64,000 nucleotides of DNA from an uncultured Methanolobus sp. (GTDB lineage: Archaea; Halobacteriota; Methanosarcinia; Methanosarcinales; Methanosarcinaceae): NCBI RefSeq assembly GCF_963665675.1, contig NZ_OY762426.1, forward strand, positions 1,426,001 to 1,490,000, given 5' to 3'. Below, piece by piece: positions 18,184-27,069 of the stretch. The translations under genes were made by a program, and so were the position numbers. The notes beneath the pieces were generated by a model, which worked only from the letters and a program-made list of their open reading frames with translations, did not search any database and was not told where the DNA came from. The stretch's first letter is position 1. Every line of letters starts with the position of its first letter.

Positions 18184-19587
18184 TTATGTAAATCTATCAA
18201 CATTCTCATTTAAATCAGAAAGTAAGGAGTTAACATATTTATCTATATCCTGTTTATTTTTCTTTGATTTTGAAGCTTGAATTGATTGTGATATTGATAC
18301 CAGACCATTAAAAGCTTGATCATAACAACTTTCTAAACAACAATATTTTGATTGTTCCCCAATTTTATAAATAATAGTAGATATATCCCTTATCCTTTTC
18401 CCATTTGTTGATGGACTTCTAGCTATTCTAGTTAATGTCATTATTATTCTTGTAGTGGCATTATTTTGTCTATTTTCGGAAGCTATTATTCCTAGGGTTT
18501 TGATTTTATCTAGTATAACGCCATTCAATATATTTATATCATTATTTACATCTAATGTCCTTTTAATCATATCATATATGTATTTACTTGATTTTTCAGA
18601 TAAATACACAGATTTCATTTCACAAGAAATAGTACATAAAGAAATTAGGGAATCCAGTATGTTGAGCTTATAAGTTATTTCATTAGGAGGCAATATTCCA
18701 TATTCTTTGTAGTACTCAACGCTTGTATCTGAATTTGATTTATCCAGAAGTTTTTCATAAAATTTAAATCCACAAATAGTTGATTTTTCTAATCCTCTTT
18801 CTATACTTATTTTTAGTAATCCATTGATTTTCCTTGAGTCATTTGTAAAGTACTTCTTGGTTTTGCTTGCATCAAGCTTATTATATATAGTTACAAGGTT
18901 GCTAAAGATTATACTCACACTTTCATCATCGGAGTAAATAGCTGCTTCTTCACCGATATCGAAAATTATCTCCATGTTTTTTTCAAATTTCTTTTCATCA
19001 ATATCTTTTATGATTTTTTCTGATACCTTTTTAATTGCTTCTTCAAATGAACTATGATCTTTTCTTTTTAGAGAATTTATTGCAAATTCACGCAATCTTT
19101 CTAGGACTTTGGATTCTTTCTCTTCTTCACTTTTTTCATTCAATATCTCTAATAGAGAAGTAGGATTTAAAGAGATTACTATTATGTCAAATGTATATTT
19201 TATAATATAATAAAGAGCAAGAAGTGCTAATATAAAAGAAAATATTATTGCAAAATGATAGCAATTAGGATACTGATCAATATAAAGTACTAAATAAAGA
19301 TCAAAAAAAATAGATGCCCCAGCTAAAACCCCTGCTCTTTTTAAGCCTTTAGTAAATATTTTCCCAGAACCAGATAATGAATAATTTGATGAAACTAATT
19401 GAATAGATATAGAATTAAACCCAATTACTATTGCATAAAATGCTGCCTGTGTTTGGGCAAATGAAGTCAAAAAATCACTAGCAGTAGTAGTATAACTTTT
19501 ACAATTATATTGTAATACTATACTCAGTATTAATAATACAAAAATTATTTTAACCTCATTAAAGACATTTATTCTAGGGAGAGCCAT
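18184..19587 (-). CDS. membrane protein with large helical cytoplasmic domain
   Basis: The 467-residue protein has about four N-terminal membrane segments (near residues 12-27, 45-62, 80-105, 112-137), then some 320 soluble residues that are Lys/Glu-rich, alpha-helical and Ser/Ile-rich. No family is recognised. It lies 84 bases upstream of the PRTase-like gene on the same strand. The combination of a membrane anchor with a helical repeat-like domain is the usual shape of an effector in membrane-acting defence systems, but that is inference. It has no clear ribosome site, so it may be leaderless. Confidence 0.55.
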   Translation of the reverse strand: MALPRINVFNEVKIIFVLLILSIVLQYNCKSYTTTASDFLTSFAQTQAAFYAIVIGFNSISIQLVSSNYSLSGSGKIFTKGLKRAGVLAGASIFFDLYLVLYIDQYPNCYHFAIIFSFILALLALYYIIKYTFDIIVISLNPTSLLEILNEKSEEEKESKVLERLREFAINSLKRKDHSSFEEAIKKVSEKIIKDIDEKKFEKNMEIIFDIGEEAAIYSDDESVSIIFSNLVTIYNKLDASKTKKYFTNDSRKINGLLKISIERGLEKSTICGFKFYEKLLDKSNSDTSVEYYKEYGILPPNEITYKLNILDSLISLCTISCEMKSVYLSEKSSKYIYDMIKRTLDVNNDINILNGVILDKIKTLGIIASENRQNNATTRIIMTLTRIARSPSTNGKRIRDISTIIYKIGEQSKYCCLESCYDQAFNGLVSISQSIQASKSKKNKQDIDKYVNSLLSDLNENVDRFT

Positions 19588-19794
19588 AATTTTTAATTTG
19601 TATTATTCTATTTATTATTATTCATAAGGTCAAAATGACAACAAGATGAAAAAATATAATATAAACTAACTGATTTTCATTGTCGCGCTAGGCAGCGTAA
19701 CTAATTTGCTGTAAAATATGATAGTCCTGTACCTCTTTAGAATGTTTGAAGCTAACTAAGAAGGTACAGAACCATGAACCTATATAACCTATTA

Positions 19795-21073
19795 CAGTAC
19801 TTCGCTAATTTTAACCACTTAAGTCATCAAAATGCATTCGATAGCTTTATATGCGGCGTGAACGCCGCCATATGTCATTACTATCATTCAATTCAAGCCC
19901 TCATTCTAAAGTTGAATTAAGACCGAAAAAATGCATTGACTCTGTCTTAAAACCGCTTACAGATAATATTGATATCAAAATCAATGGTTCTCTTACCTGT
20001 AAAGACCTATTTTATGCTTCAATATGTATGTCCATAGAGAATAGTTCAATCCACTCTATGTCAAAACACTATCAAGATATCCCATGTGAAACATCTACAA
20101 GATATCATCTCAGGAAACTGAATCTTGAAGAGCTTGTTCGAATAAATAATAAAATCCTGCTTCAAGGTCCTATTAATACTCTGAAAACGGATAAGGAATA
20201 TGAGTTTGCTATCGATTTCACAAATGATCCTTACTATGGAGGAACTGATTCATCCAATGAAAACTATGTGATACGTAGTCAGGCCAAGAAGTCAACAAAC
20301 TCATTTTATTCATACGCTTCGTTATCCATAATAAACAAGAACGAGAGATTTACTATATCTGTTCTTCCAGTAGAAAGAAGCAAAACAACAGTCTATTACC
20401 TCAACTATTTTATTGATACGTTAAATGATCTAGATCTAAAGATCAAGGTTCTTTGTTTGGATCGAGGGTTTTATTCTGTTGATGTTTTTAGATTTTTACA
20501 AGACGAAAAGATTCCTCATATTACTCCAGTAGTAAAAAGAGGAAACAAGATCAAGCTACTACTTATAGGCAGAAGTGCAAGATCTGCTAAATATGTAATG
20601 AAAAATCCTCAGAAGGAAGAGGTTAGTCTGGATATCGTTATCGATGTCAAGTACCTGAAGGGTAAAAGGAACAAAACAGGGTGTGAAAATCTTGGATTTG
20701 TAGTCTATGGGCTTAAATGGAAACCCAGGAAGATCAGTAGTGTATACAGAAGAAGATTTGCTATTGAATCATCTTACAGGATGAGAAATATAGTCAAACC
20801 AAAAACATCCACAAGAGACGTAACTTTAAGATATTTCTTTGCACTGGTATCGTTCCTGATTAGAAATACATGGCTCTTCATTCAGAAAAAGCATTTTACG
20901 ATTGTAAAACAGGGTCCTCAGATAATTGATGAGGACAAATTCAGATTTGATAGATTTATCCTGTTTGTTGGAGAATGGCTTAGAAGAAAGATGAAGATTC
21001 AGTTGGTTGTACGGTGTTTGAGGTAGAATGATTGCGATAAGGGGAAATGGGAGGGGAAATTAGCGAAGTACTG
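19795..21073 (+). mobile_element. ISH3-type element copy a, 1279 bp, TATTA target duplication
   Basis: The ends read inward are CAGTACTTCGCTAATTT on both sides (19795-19811; 21057-21073). The 5-bp direct repeat TATTA flanks it at 19790-19794 and 21074-21078, typical of ISH3 elements. It is inserted in codon 7 region of the IS256 transposase gene, in the same orientation. Confidence 0.92.
19851..21026 (+). CDS. ISH3-type (IS4-superfamily) transposase, copy a
   Basis: 391 residues if started at ATG 19851, 384 from ATG 19872. Both starts lie inside a strong hairpin (ATATGCGGCG at 19849-19858 with CGCCGCCATAT at 19863-19873). Catalytic acids are visible in AIDFTNDPYYG, VLCLDRGFYSVDVF and RRFAIESSYRMRN (Y-E-S-type signature). 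It is intact. The copy at 23116 has the same length and is very similar. Confidence 0.9.
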   Translation: MRRERRHMSLLSFNSSPHSKVELRPKKCIDSVLKPLTDNIDIKINGSLTCKDLFYASICMSIENSSIHSMSKHYQDIPCETSTRYHLRKLNLEELVRINNKILLQGPINTLKTDKEYEFAIDFTNDPYYGGTDSSNENYVIRSQAKKSTNSFYSYASLSIINKNERFTISVLPVERSKTTVYYLNYFIDTLNDLDLKIKVLCLDRGFYSVDVFRFLQDEKIPHITPVVKRGNKIKLLLIGRSARSAKYVMKNPQKEEVSLDIVIDVKYLKGKRNKTGCENLGFVVYGLKWKPRKISSVYRRRFAIESSYRMRNIVKPKTSTRDVTLRYFFALVSFLIRNTWLFIQKKHFTIVKQGPQIIDEDKFRFDRFILFVGEWLRRKMKIQLVVRCLR

Positions 21074-23059
21074 TATTAGAAGATTATTTTGTCGATAGCG
21101 AAGATGCTGTAAGGACTCTTATAACCTGGTTCTTGAACCAGGTTATGGAAATTGAAGCCTTAGAGCAATCTGGTGCAGGAAAATATGAACGAAGTGATAA
21201 ACGAAAATCTCAACGTAATGGTTATAGAAATCGATCCTTTACAACCAGACATGGCACACTGGAATTACTAAAACCTCAGTTACGTGATGTTCCTTTTACG
21301 ACCCAGGTCTTTGAAAGATATTCCAGAACAGAAAAAGCCTTAGAGAATGCGATTGTTGAATCATATCTTCAGGGAGTATCGACACGAAAAGTAAAACATA
21401 TAATATCTCAACTTGGAGTTGAGAACATTTCTGCATCAAAGGTATCCAGGATATCCCAGGAACTGGATGAAAAGGTGATGGAATTCCTGGGCAAGCCAAT
21501 TGAACAAGAGATCAAGTATCTGTTCGTTGATGCTACCTATTTCAAGATAAGGGATAGTATCCAGTACAAGAACAAAGCATTGTTTGTTGTTGCTGGTGTG
21601 AGGAAAGATGGACACAGGGAAATTCTGGGAGCAAGAATCGCAGATGGAGAAGACGCAATGTTCTGGGAAGATCTCTTCAGTGACCTTAAGAATAGAGGAC
21701 TCAGAGGAGTTGAACTGATTATATCAGATGGACACAAGGGCATCCAAAAAGCAGTAACATCTTCTTTCCCGGGATCCAGCTGGCAGATGTGTCAGGTTCA
21801 TTTGATCAGAGCTGTACTAAGAACTATACCCAGAAAACATCAGAAAGAAGTGGCAGAGATGATAAAGGAGTCTATAGAGGACCCATCACAGATGCAAGAA
21901 ATAGTTGAATTCCTTGAAGAAAGAAGGTTTTACAAAGCCATTGAAACACTGGAAAGATTCCACTTTGACACTCATAATTATCAGGCATTCCCAAAAGAGC
22001 ATTGGAGGAAGATAAGGAATACGAATATCTTAGAAAGGATTAACAAGGAACTAAAAAGAAGAAGTAAGGTCATTGGGGCATTCCCTAATGACGAGTCGCT
22101 GTTGAGACTTGCAGTCTCAATATTGATAGACATCAATGAAGAATGGATAACAGGAAACAGTGCGACAAGAAGCCATACCTTGAATTGCGGAAACGCTATC
22201 CCTTCCATTTGGGATGATCCTACTATGACATGCGTTGATGGTAACGTCAGGGTGTGAAGCTCATAGGACAATATGGAGAAATTTGGAAGTCTAACTCAAA
22301 CAATCTGTTAGGATAAGAATACTATGAGGAAACGAAAGTTGAAGCATCATAAGAGTCGTCAGTGATGACAAGTGAAATTAGACTGATACACTTGAACCAA
22401 AAGGTACGGAATCAGACTATAATAGCTTGTTTCATATTATAGGAAATGGACAAATGGTTCCCGGCTTACAGATGACCTCTAACGTATTCACAATTATTCA
22501 TGATATGGAACTTGGTAAGTCCCACGTGCTCCCGGTAACGGGTAGGAATTTCGCGAGAAACAACAATGGTACAGGGGATATAGGAAACGGTAAAAAGCAA
22601 ATGGCATCTTGTAATGAGATGCATAGAGGTTCAAAATTTGCCTTGATCCGAAAGGATGCTGACTTACCGTAGGTATTCTATTGCATGAATGGAGGCAAAC
22701 TTATGAATGTAAGTTATTCAACGATACCCTCGGGTGAGAGGCTTACAGACGTCAAATACCCACTCAAGTGGGAAGACATCGACTGGAAAACAGTCAATGA
22801 GAAGGTTAATAAGCTGCAAACCAGAATTGCAAAAGCGGTTAGACAAAGAAAGTGGCATTCAGTTAAACGACTACAATATTTACTCACAAACTCCTTCCAT
22901 GCCAGGTTACTGGCAGTGAAGAAAGTGACTCAGAATAAGGGTAAAAGGACAGCAGGAATTGATGGAAAAACGTGGACAACACCTTTATCCAAAATGAAAG
23001 CTGCTCTGAGCCTATCCGGGAAGAGTTACAAAGCAAAACCAATGAGAAGAATCTACATT

Positions 23060-24338
23060 CAGTAGTTTGCTAATTTTCCTCTCGGTCACAAAGTAGTGCC
23101 TTTCGATAGCTTTATATGCGGCGAGAACGCCGCCATATGTCGTTTCTAAAATTCAATTCCAGCACCCCTTCTAAAGTCGAGTTAAGACCAAAACAATGTA
23201 TCGATGCTGTTCTAAAACCTCTTACTGATAATATCGCCATTAATATCAATGGTTCTCTTACCTGTAAAGACCTATTTTATGCTGCTATATGTATGGCAGT
23301 AGAAAAAAGTTCAGTTCATTCCATGTCGAAACACTATCAAGACATTCCTTGTGAAACATCTACAAGATATCATCTCAATAAATTGGATCTTGAAGAACTA
23401 ATCCGGTTAAATGCAAAGATTCTACTTCAAGGTCCTATTAGTACTCTAAAAACTGAGAAAAAGTATGAGTTTGCTATTGACTTTACAAATGACCCTTACT
23501 ATGGAGAAACTGATTCATCCAATGAAAACTACGTCATACGTGGACAGGCAAAAAAATCTACAAACTCTTTCTATTCATATATTTCATTGTCCATCATAAA
23601 CAAGAATGAGAGGTTCACTATATCCGTTCTTCCAGTAGAAAGAAGTGAAACAAAGATCAATTACCTCGCTTATTTCGTTGATCTGATAGGGAACCTTGAT
23701 CTTAAGATCAAGGTTCTTTGTTTGGACAGAGAGTTTAGCTCTGTTGATGTCTTTGAGTTCTTACAGAACAAAGACATTCCTCATATTACTCCTATAGTTA
23801 AAAAAGGAAACGTGATCAAACGACTACTTATTGGTAGAAAGGCAAGGGATTCGCAATATGTTATGAAGAATCCTCAGAAGAAAGAGGTTCGGCTAAATAT
23901 CGTTATTGATGTCAAGTACATGAAAGGTAAAAGGAATAAAAAAGGATGCGAAAACCTTGGTTTTGTTGTTTATGGGATCAACTGGAAGCCCCGGAAGATT
24001 AGCACGGTCTATAGAAGAAGGTTTGCAATCGAATCGTCTTACAGGATGAGGAATATAGTCAAACCCAGAACATCGACAAGGAACGTTACTTTCAGGTACT
24101 TTTTTACATTGGTATCGTTCCTGCTTAGAAATACATGGCTCCTAATTCAGAAAAAGCATTTTACGATTGTAAAACGAGGTCCTCAAACAATTGATGAGGA
24201 TAGGTTCAGGTTTGACAGATTTATCCTGTTTGTTGAGGAATGGTTTAGAAGAAACTTAAGGGTTCAATTGGTAGTGCGGTGTTTGAGGTAGATGAATAGC
24301 GGTAAGGAGAAAAAGGAGGGAAAAATAGCGAAGTACTG
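23060..24338 (+). mobile_element. ISH3-type element copy b, 1279 bp, ACATT target duplication
   Basis: The left end is CAGTAGTTTGCTAATTTT and the right end, read inward, is CAGTACTTCGCTATTTTT. A perfect 5-bp direct repeat ACATT flanks it at 23055-23059 and 24339-24343. It has the same length and orientation as copy a, and is inserted in the intron-encoded reverse transcriptase. Confidence 0.92.
23116..24291 (+). CDS. ISH3-type transposase, copy b
   Basis: 391 residues from ATG 23116, or 384 from ATG 23137. It is similar along its length to copy a but clearly diverged, so the two are separate arrivals or old duplicates rather than a recent local jump. Catalytic context is conserved (AIDFTNDPYYGE, VLCLDREFSSVDVF, RRFAIESSYRMRN). 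The start-codon hairpin is kept (ATATGCGGCG with CGCCGCCATAT around 23114-23138). It is intact and possibly active. Confidence 0.88.
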   Translation: MRRERRHMSFLKFNSSTPSKVELRPKQCIDAVLKPLTDNIAININGSLTCKDLFYAAICMAVEKSSVHSMSKHYQDIPCETSTRYHLNKLDLEELIRLNAKILLQGPISTLKTEKKYEFAIDFTNDPYYGETDSSNENYVIRGQAKKSTNSFYSYISLSIINKNERFTISVLPVERSETKINYLAYFVDLIGNLDLKIKVLCLDREFSSVDVFEFLQNKDIPHITPIVKKGNVIKRLLIGRKARDSQYVMKNPQKKEVRLNIVIDVKYMKGKRNKKGCENLGFVVYGINWKPRKISTVYRRRFAIESSYRMRNIVKPRTSTRNVTFRYFFTLVSFLLRNTWLLIQKKHFTIVKRGPQTIDEDRFRFDRFILFVEEWFRRNLRVQLVVRCLR

Positions 24339-25589
24339 ACATTGAGAAATATGGGAAGAAGGAGAAACGACCACTAAGTATTCCTACAATGCACGATAGA
24401 GCAATGCAGGCGTTACATGCTCTTGCACTAGACCCAATTGCAGAAACAACAGCAGACAAGTGTTCTTTTGGCTTCCGTCAGAACAGGAGTACTCATGATG
24501 CTTGTGAACTATCTTTTAAGTGCCTGAGCAAGAAACATTCTGCTCAATGGGTGCTTGAAGGGGATATCAAAGGTTGTTTTGATAATATCAACCATGATTG
24601 GCTACTGGCCAATATCCCAATGGATAAATCAATACTTAAGCAATTTCTTAAAGCAGGGTTTGTTTATAACCGACATCTGAATCCCAGTAAAGCAGGAACT
24701 CCACAAGGAGGTATCATATCCCCGATATTGGCAAATATGACCTTAGATGGCATTGAAAATGCAATAGCTGCTAAGTATCATACAAACATGAAGGGAACTA
24801 TCAATAAAAGATATAACCTTCATAAAGTCAATTTCGTGAGATATGCAGACGATTTCATCGTCACCGCGGATTCAGAAGAAGTAGCTAAAGACGTTGCAGA
24901 ATTGATTACATCATTCCTGAAGGAGAAGGGTCTGGAACTATCAACAGAGAAGACTCTTGTGTCCCATATAGATGATGGATTTGACTTCTTGGGCTGGAAT
25001 TTCCGAAAATATAAAGGAAAACTTCTAATCAAGCCTTCCAGGAAATCCATTGATAAAATCACTAAGAATATTAATGATGTAATTAAGAAAGGTAAGGCCT
25101 GGTCACAGGAATCTCTCATCCGAAAGCTTAATCCAATTATCACCGGATGGGCTGTATATCACCAAACAGTTGTTTCTAAGGACGTATTCTCCAAACTTGA
25201 TTACAGGTTGTGGAATATGCTCTGGACATGGGCTAAAAGGAGACATCCTGATAAATCCCATTGGTGGATTGCCAATAGATATTGGCATAGGGTTGGATCA
25301 AGGAATTGGGTATTTTCTACTGGAAGTTATGAACTCAAGCACGTCCCGGATACGAAGATTATCAGACATCCCGGTATAAAACGGGACAAGAACCCTTATC
25401 TAGATAAGGAATACTTCGAATGGCGAAGGGAGTATCTAAGAATTCGGAGAAAGGATAACTACCCCAAACCTAAGAATTTTGAGTTGATTGGAACAGGAAG
25501 TAATGTTGTTAGTTACTATATATACTAAATGCCACAAAAAAAAAGAGAGAATAACTGCTGCCCGATACACAAAAGGTTATAGAATGCTT

Positions 25590-25664
25590 GAGCGGTATGA
25601 AGGGAAACTTTCACGTACCGTTCTTAGAAGAGGGAGAGCGAGCAATCGCTCTTTCTTATTTGAC
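25590..25664 (+). ncRNA. group II intron domains V and VI
   Basis: Domain V is the 34-nt hairpin 25590-25623, with stem GAGCGGTA...TACCGTTC, a GAAA tetraloop, and a catalytic AGC near its base. Domain VI follows (25625-25662): GGGAGAGCGA pairs with TCGCTCTTTC, with an unpaired A as the expected branch point. The intron ends two bases later. Confidence 0.8.
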
Positions 25665-25759
25665 GATATTTATCTATGGAAGAATAAGAACATATAGAGG
25701 TATAGGGATTTTACAGCAAATGTGAGACGCTGCCAGAGGAATTATTGTTCCAATAATAT

Positions 25760-27038
25760 GAGGCCGTCTAATTAGATCTTCGGCATAAAAGCTTATCCTT
25801 TTTTTTCGTCATCTTCATCATCTATCTTTTTTTTTTTGGGGGGGGGGGCGGCAGCTATAAATAGCATAAATCTGGCCCGCCTCATGGCTAAAAAAGTAAT
25901 GATGTATGGAGGAGTCCAATTTGAGGACTCTATTGAAAACTATCTGAACAGGGAAAGCGCCTCAATTTGCCAATTCCTGCACTTTCTCTGCATAGAAGAT
26001 ATTTCACAGTACTTAGAGCGTACTGTGTATGCCAACAAAAGTTGGCATTACAAATATAACATTTCCTCAATGATAAAACTCTTCATTGTTATGTGTTTCA
26101 GGCAGTTATCTTATGAGAAAACTGTCGCCTCATTAACAGAAGAAGAGGCAATACTACTCGCTTTTTGCGATAACAATGGTGTTGTAAAACTTCCTTCATC
26201 AAAGACCTTACATAATTTTGTAAAATATCGATTAGGAGAAGATGGAATAACTGAAATAATGATGTTAGTTGGAGAAAGAATCCTTAAACTTGCTCAAATA
26301 AAAGAAGCTAAGATCGATTCAACTCCGCTTGAAGCTTCAAGATACGATAAATATGCGGATTATAATCCTCATTACAAATGCAAGATGGACAAAGCTCACA
26401 TCACGATGGTAGGAACTTATCCCGTGTTCATGACACATACAAATGGCAAAGCAGGAGATACTCATGAACTCATCAAACACATTCAAGCATTGAAGAAAAT
26501 GAATGCTGATATTGACATGTATTCTGCGGATACGGGTTATAAAGCATTCAAGAATCATGCAGATATCTGGTATCATTTGAATGCAAGGCCAGTTATTGCA
26601 TATCCAAAAAATGCTGTGATCAGCAAAGAGGGCGAAATGGACAAAATCGACCATTGGGTAAATAAAATGTGGTTTCTGGGTGGGAATATACTTGCAAGTA
26701 CTGAAGAAAAACTAAAATTCCTATATGAGATTGGAATGTCTAAACAGGTTGGGATGAACTTACGTAATCAAAATATGAGGGATGAATCGTTCTATGAGCT
26801 ATACAAGAAAAGAGGAGAATGCGAATCAAAGCACGGACACATTAAAGATGTAGTCAAGTTCGATATAAGAAGAATCAGAGTAGAAAGCTCTACTCTCTAC
26901 TGAATTTTGTAGCGTATCAGTTACTTGTACTTACAGAAATACAGAATGGGTTTGAGAAAAGAAATTCATTTGGAAGCTTTTATTGAAAATGTTTGTCTAA
27001 TTAGAATGGAGGTATTTGGAAGCTAATTAGATAACCTC
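25760..27038 (+). mobile_element. IS element with frameshifted transposase, 1279 bp
   Basis: The ends are GAGGCCGTCTAATTAG (25760-25775) and the inverse of GAGGTTATCTAATTAG (27023-27038), a 16-bp imperfect inverted repeat. The only target-duplication candidate is the 3-bp TAT on both sides. A homopolymer run (ten or more T, then ten G) lies at about 25830-25848, just before the gene. It is 25 bases from the right end of the IS256 element. Confidence 0.7.
25884..26986 (+). pseudogene. IS4/IS5-type DDE transposase with a C-terminal frameshift
   Basis: The first frame starts at ATG 25884 and runs to a stop at 26901-26903. A -1 frame then continues open to TGA 26984-26986. The second frame reads KLYSLLNFVAYQLLVLTEIQ, a normal transposase C-terminus, so a single-base deletion lies near 26875-26885. 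The catalytic context DSTPLEASRYDKYAD, YSADTGYKAF and ESKHGHIKDVV is present. The extended start at 25836 is rejected because it translates the poly-G tract. Confidence 0.7.
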
Positions 27039-27069
27039 TATATGTATGTTAAATTTTAACAAATACTTC

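Larger units (their letters stand above)
22685..25528 (+). pseudogene. group II intron reverse transcriptase/maturase, broken by ISH3 copy b
   Basis: The two pieces are 22685-23059 and 24344-25528. Joined across one ACATT target site they give about 519 residues (or 513 from ATG 22703). The junction reads RRIYI|EKYGKKEKRPLSIPTMHDRAMQ, the conserved RT block. The C-terminal piece has GDIKGCFDNINHDWL (RT Asp), GTPQGGIISPILANM, the active-site YADDF, and a maturase region with GWAVYHQ. The TAG ending the first piece (23063-23065) is made by ISH3 end bases, so it is not a gene stop. Retrotransposition is disabled unless ISH3 is lost. Confidence 0.88.
22160..25664 (+). mobile_element. group II intron (bacterial type), interrupted by ISH3 copy b
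   Basis: The 5' end is GTGCGACAAG at 22160, the consensus GUGYG. The 3' end is ...TTTGAC at 25664, ending AC as required. Domains I-III occupy about 22160-22684, the reverse transcriptase ORF lies in domain IV, and domains V and VI are at 25590-25664. The host is the IS256 transposase gene, and the exon junction restores its last codons (RYLSMEE). Without the ISH3 insertion the intron is about 2.2 kb. Confidence 0.88.
19774..25687 (+). pseudogene. IS256-family transposase, split by ISH3 element and group II intron
   Basis: The gene is in three pieces: 19774-19794, 21079-22159 and 25665-25687. Joining them (dropping one copy of the ISH3 target duplication TATTA) restores an open frame of 374 residues beginning MNLYNLLEDYFV and ending RYLSMEE, then TAA. 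The central piece has the IS256 core: LFVDATYFKIRDS (first Asp), LIISDGHKGIQKA (second Asp), MCQVHLIRA and NILERINKELKRRSK (Glu). The group II intron interrupts codon 368 after its first base; splicing would repair that break, but the ISH3 break is not repairable at RNA level. Confidence 0.85.
19691..25734 (+). mobile_element. IS256-family element expanded by three nested insertions
   Basis: The 27-bp imperfect terminal inverted repeats, both beginning GGCAGCGT and ending ATTTGCTGTAAAAT when read inward, are at 19691-19717 and 25708-25734. Removing the inner insertions (ISH3-type copy a, the group II intron, and ISH3-type copy b inside the intron) leaves a normal-sized IS256 of about 1.25 kb. 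The 8 bases outside the two ends (TCGCGCTA and AGAGGAAT) do not match, so no target duplication survives. Confidence 0.85.

Noticed and set aside
23060..23065. TAG ending the first RT fragment as a pyrrolysine codon
   Set aside because: The TAG is formed by the end bases of the inserted ISH3 element; the RT frame is restored without it.
24389..25528. C-terminal RT piece as an independent gene
   Set aside because: The reading frame continues upstream to the ISH3 junction at 24344 and joins the N-terminal piece; the ATG at 24389 is an internal Met.
25836..25883. N-terminal extension of the 25884 transposase
   Set aside because: It translates a poly-G low-complexity tract (GGG...GCGGCAGC); no ribosome site.
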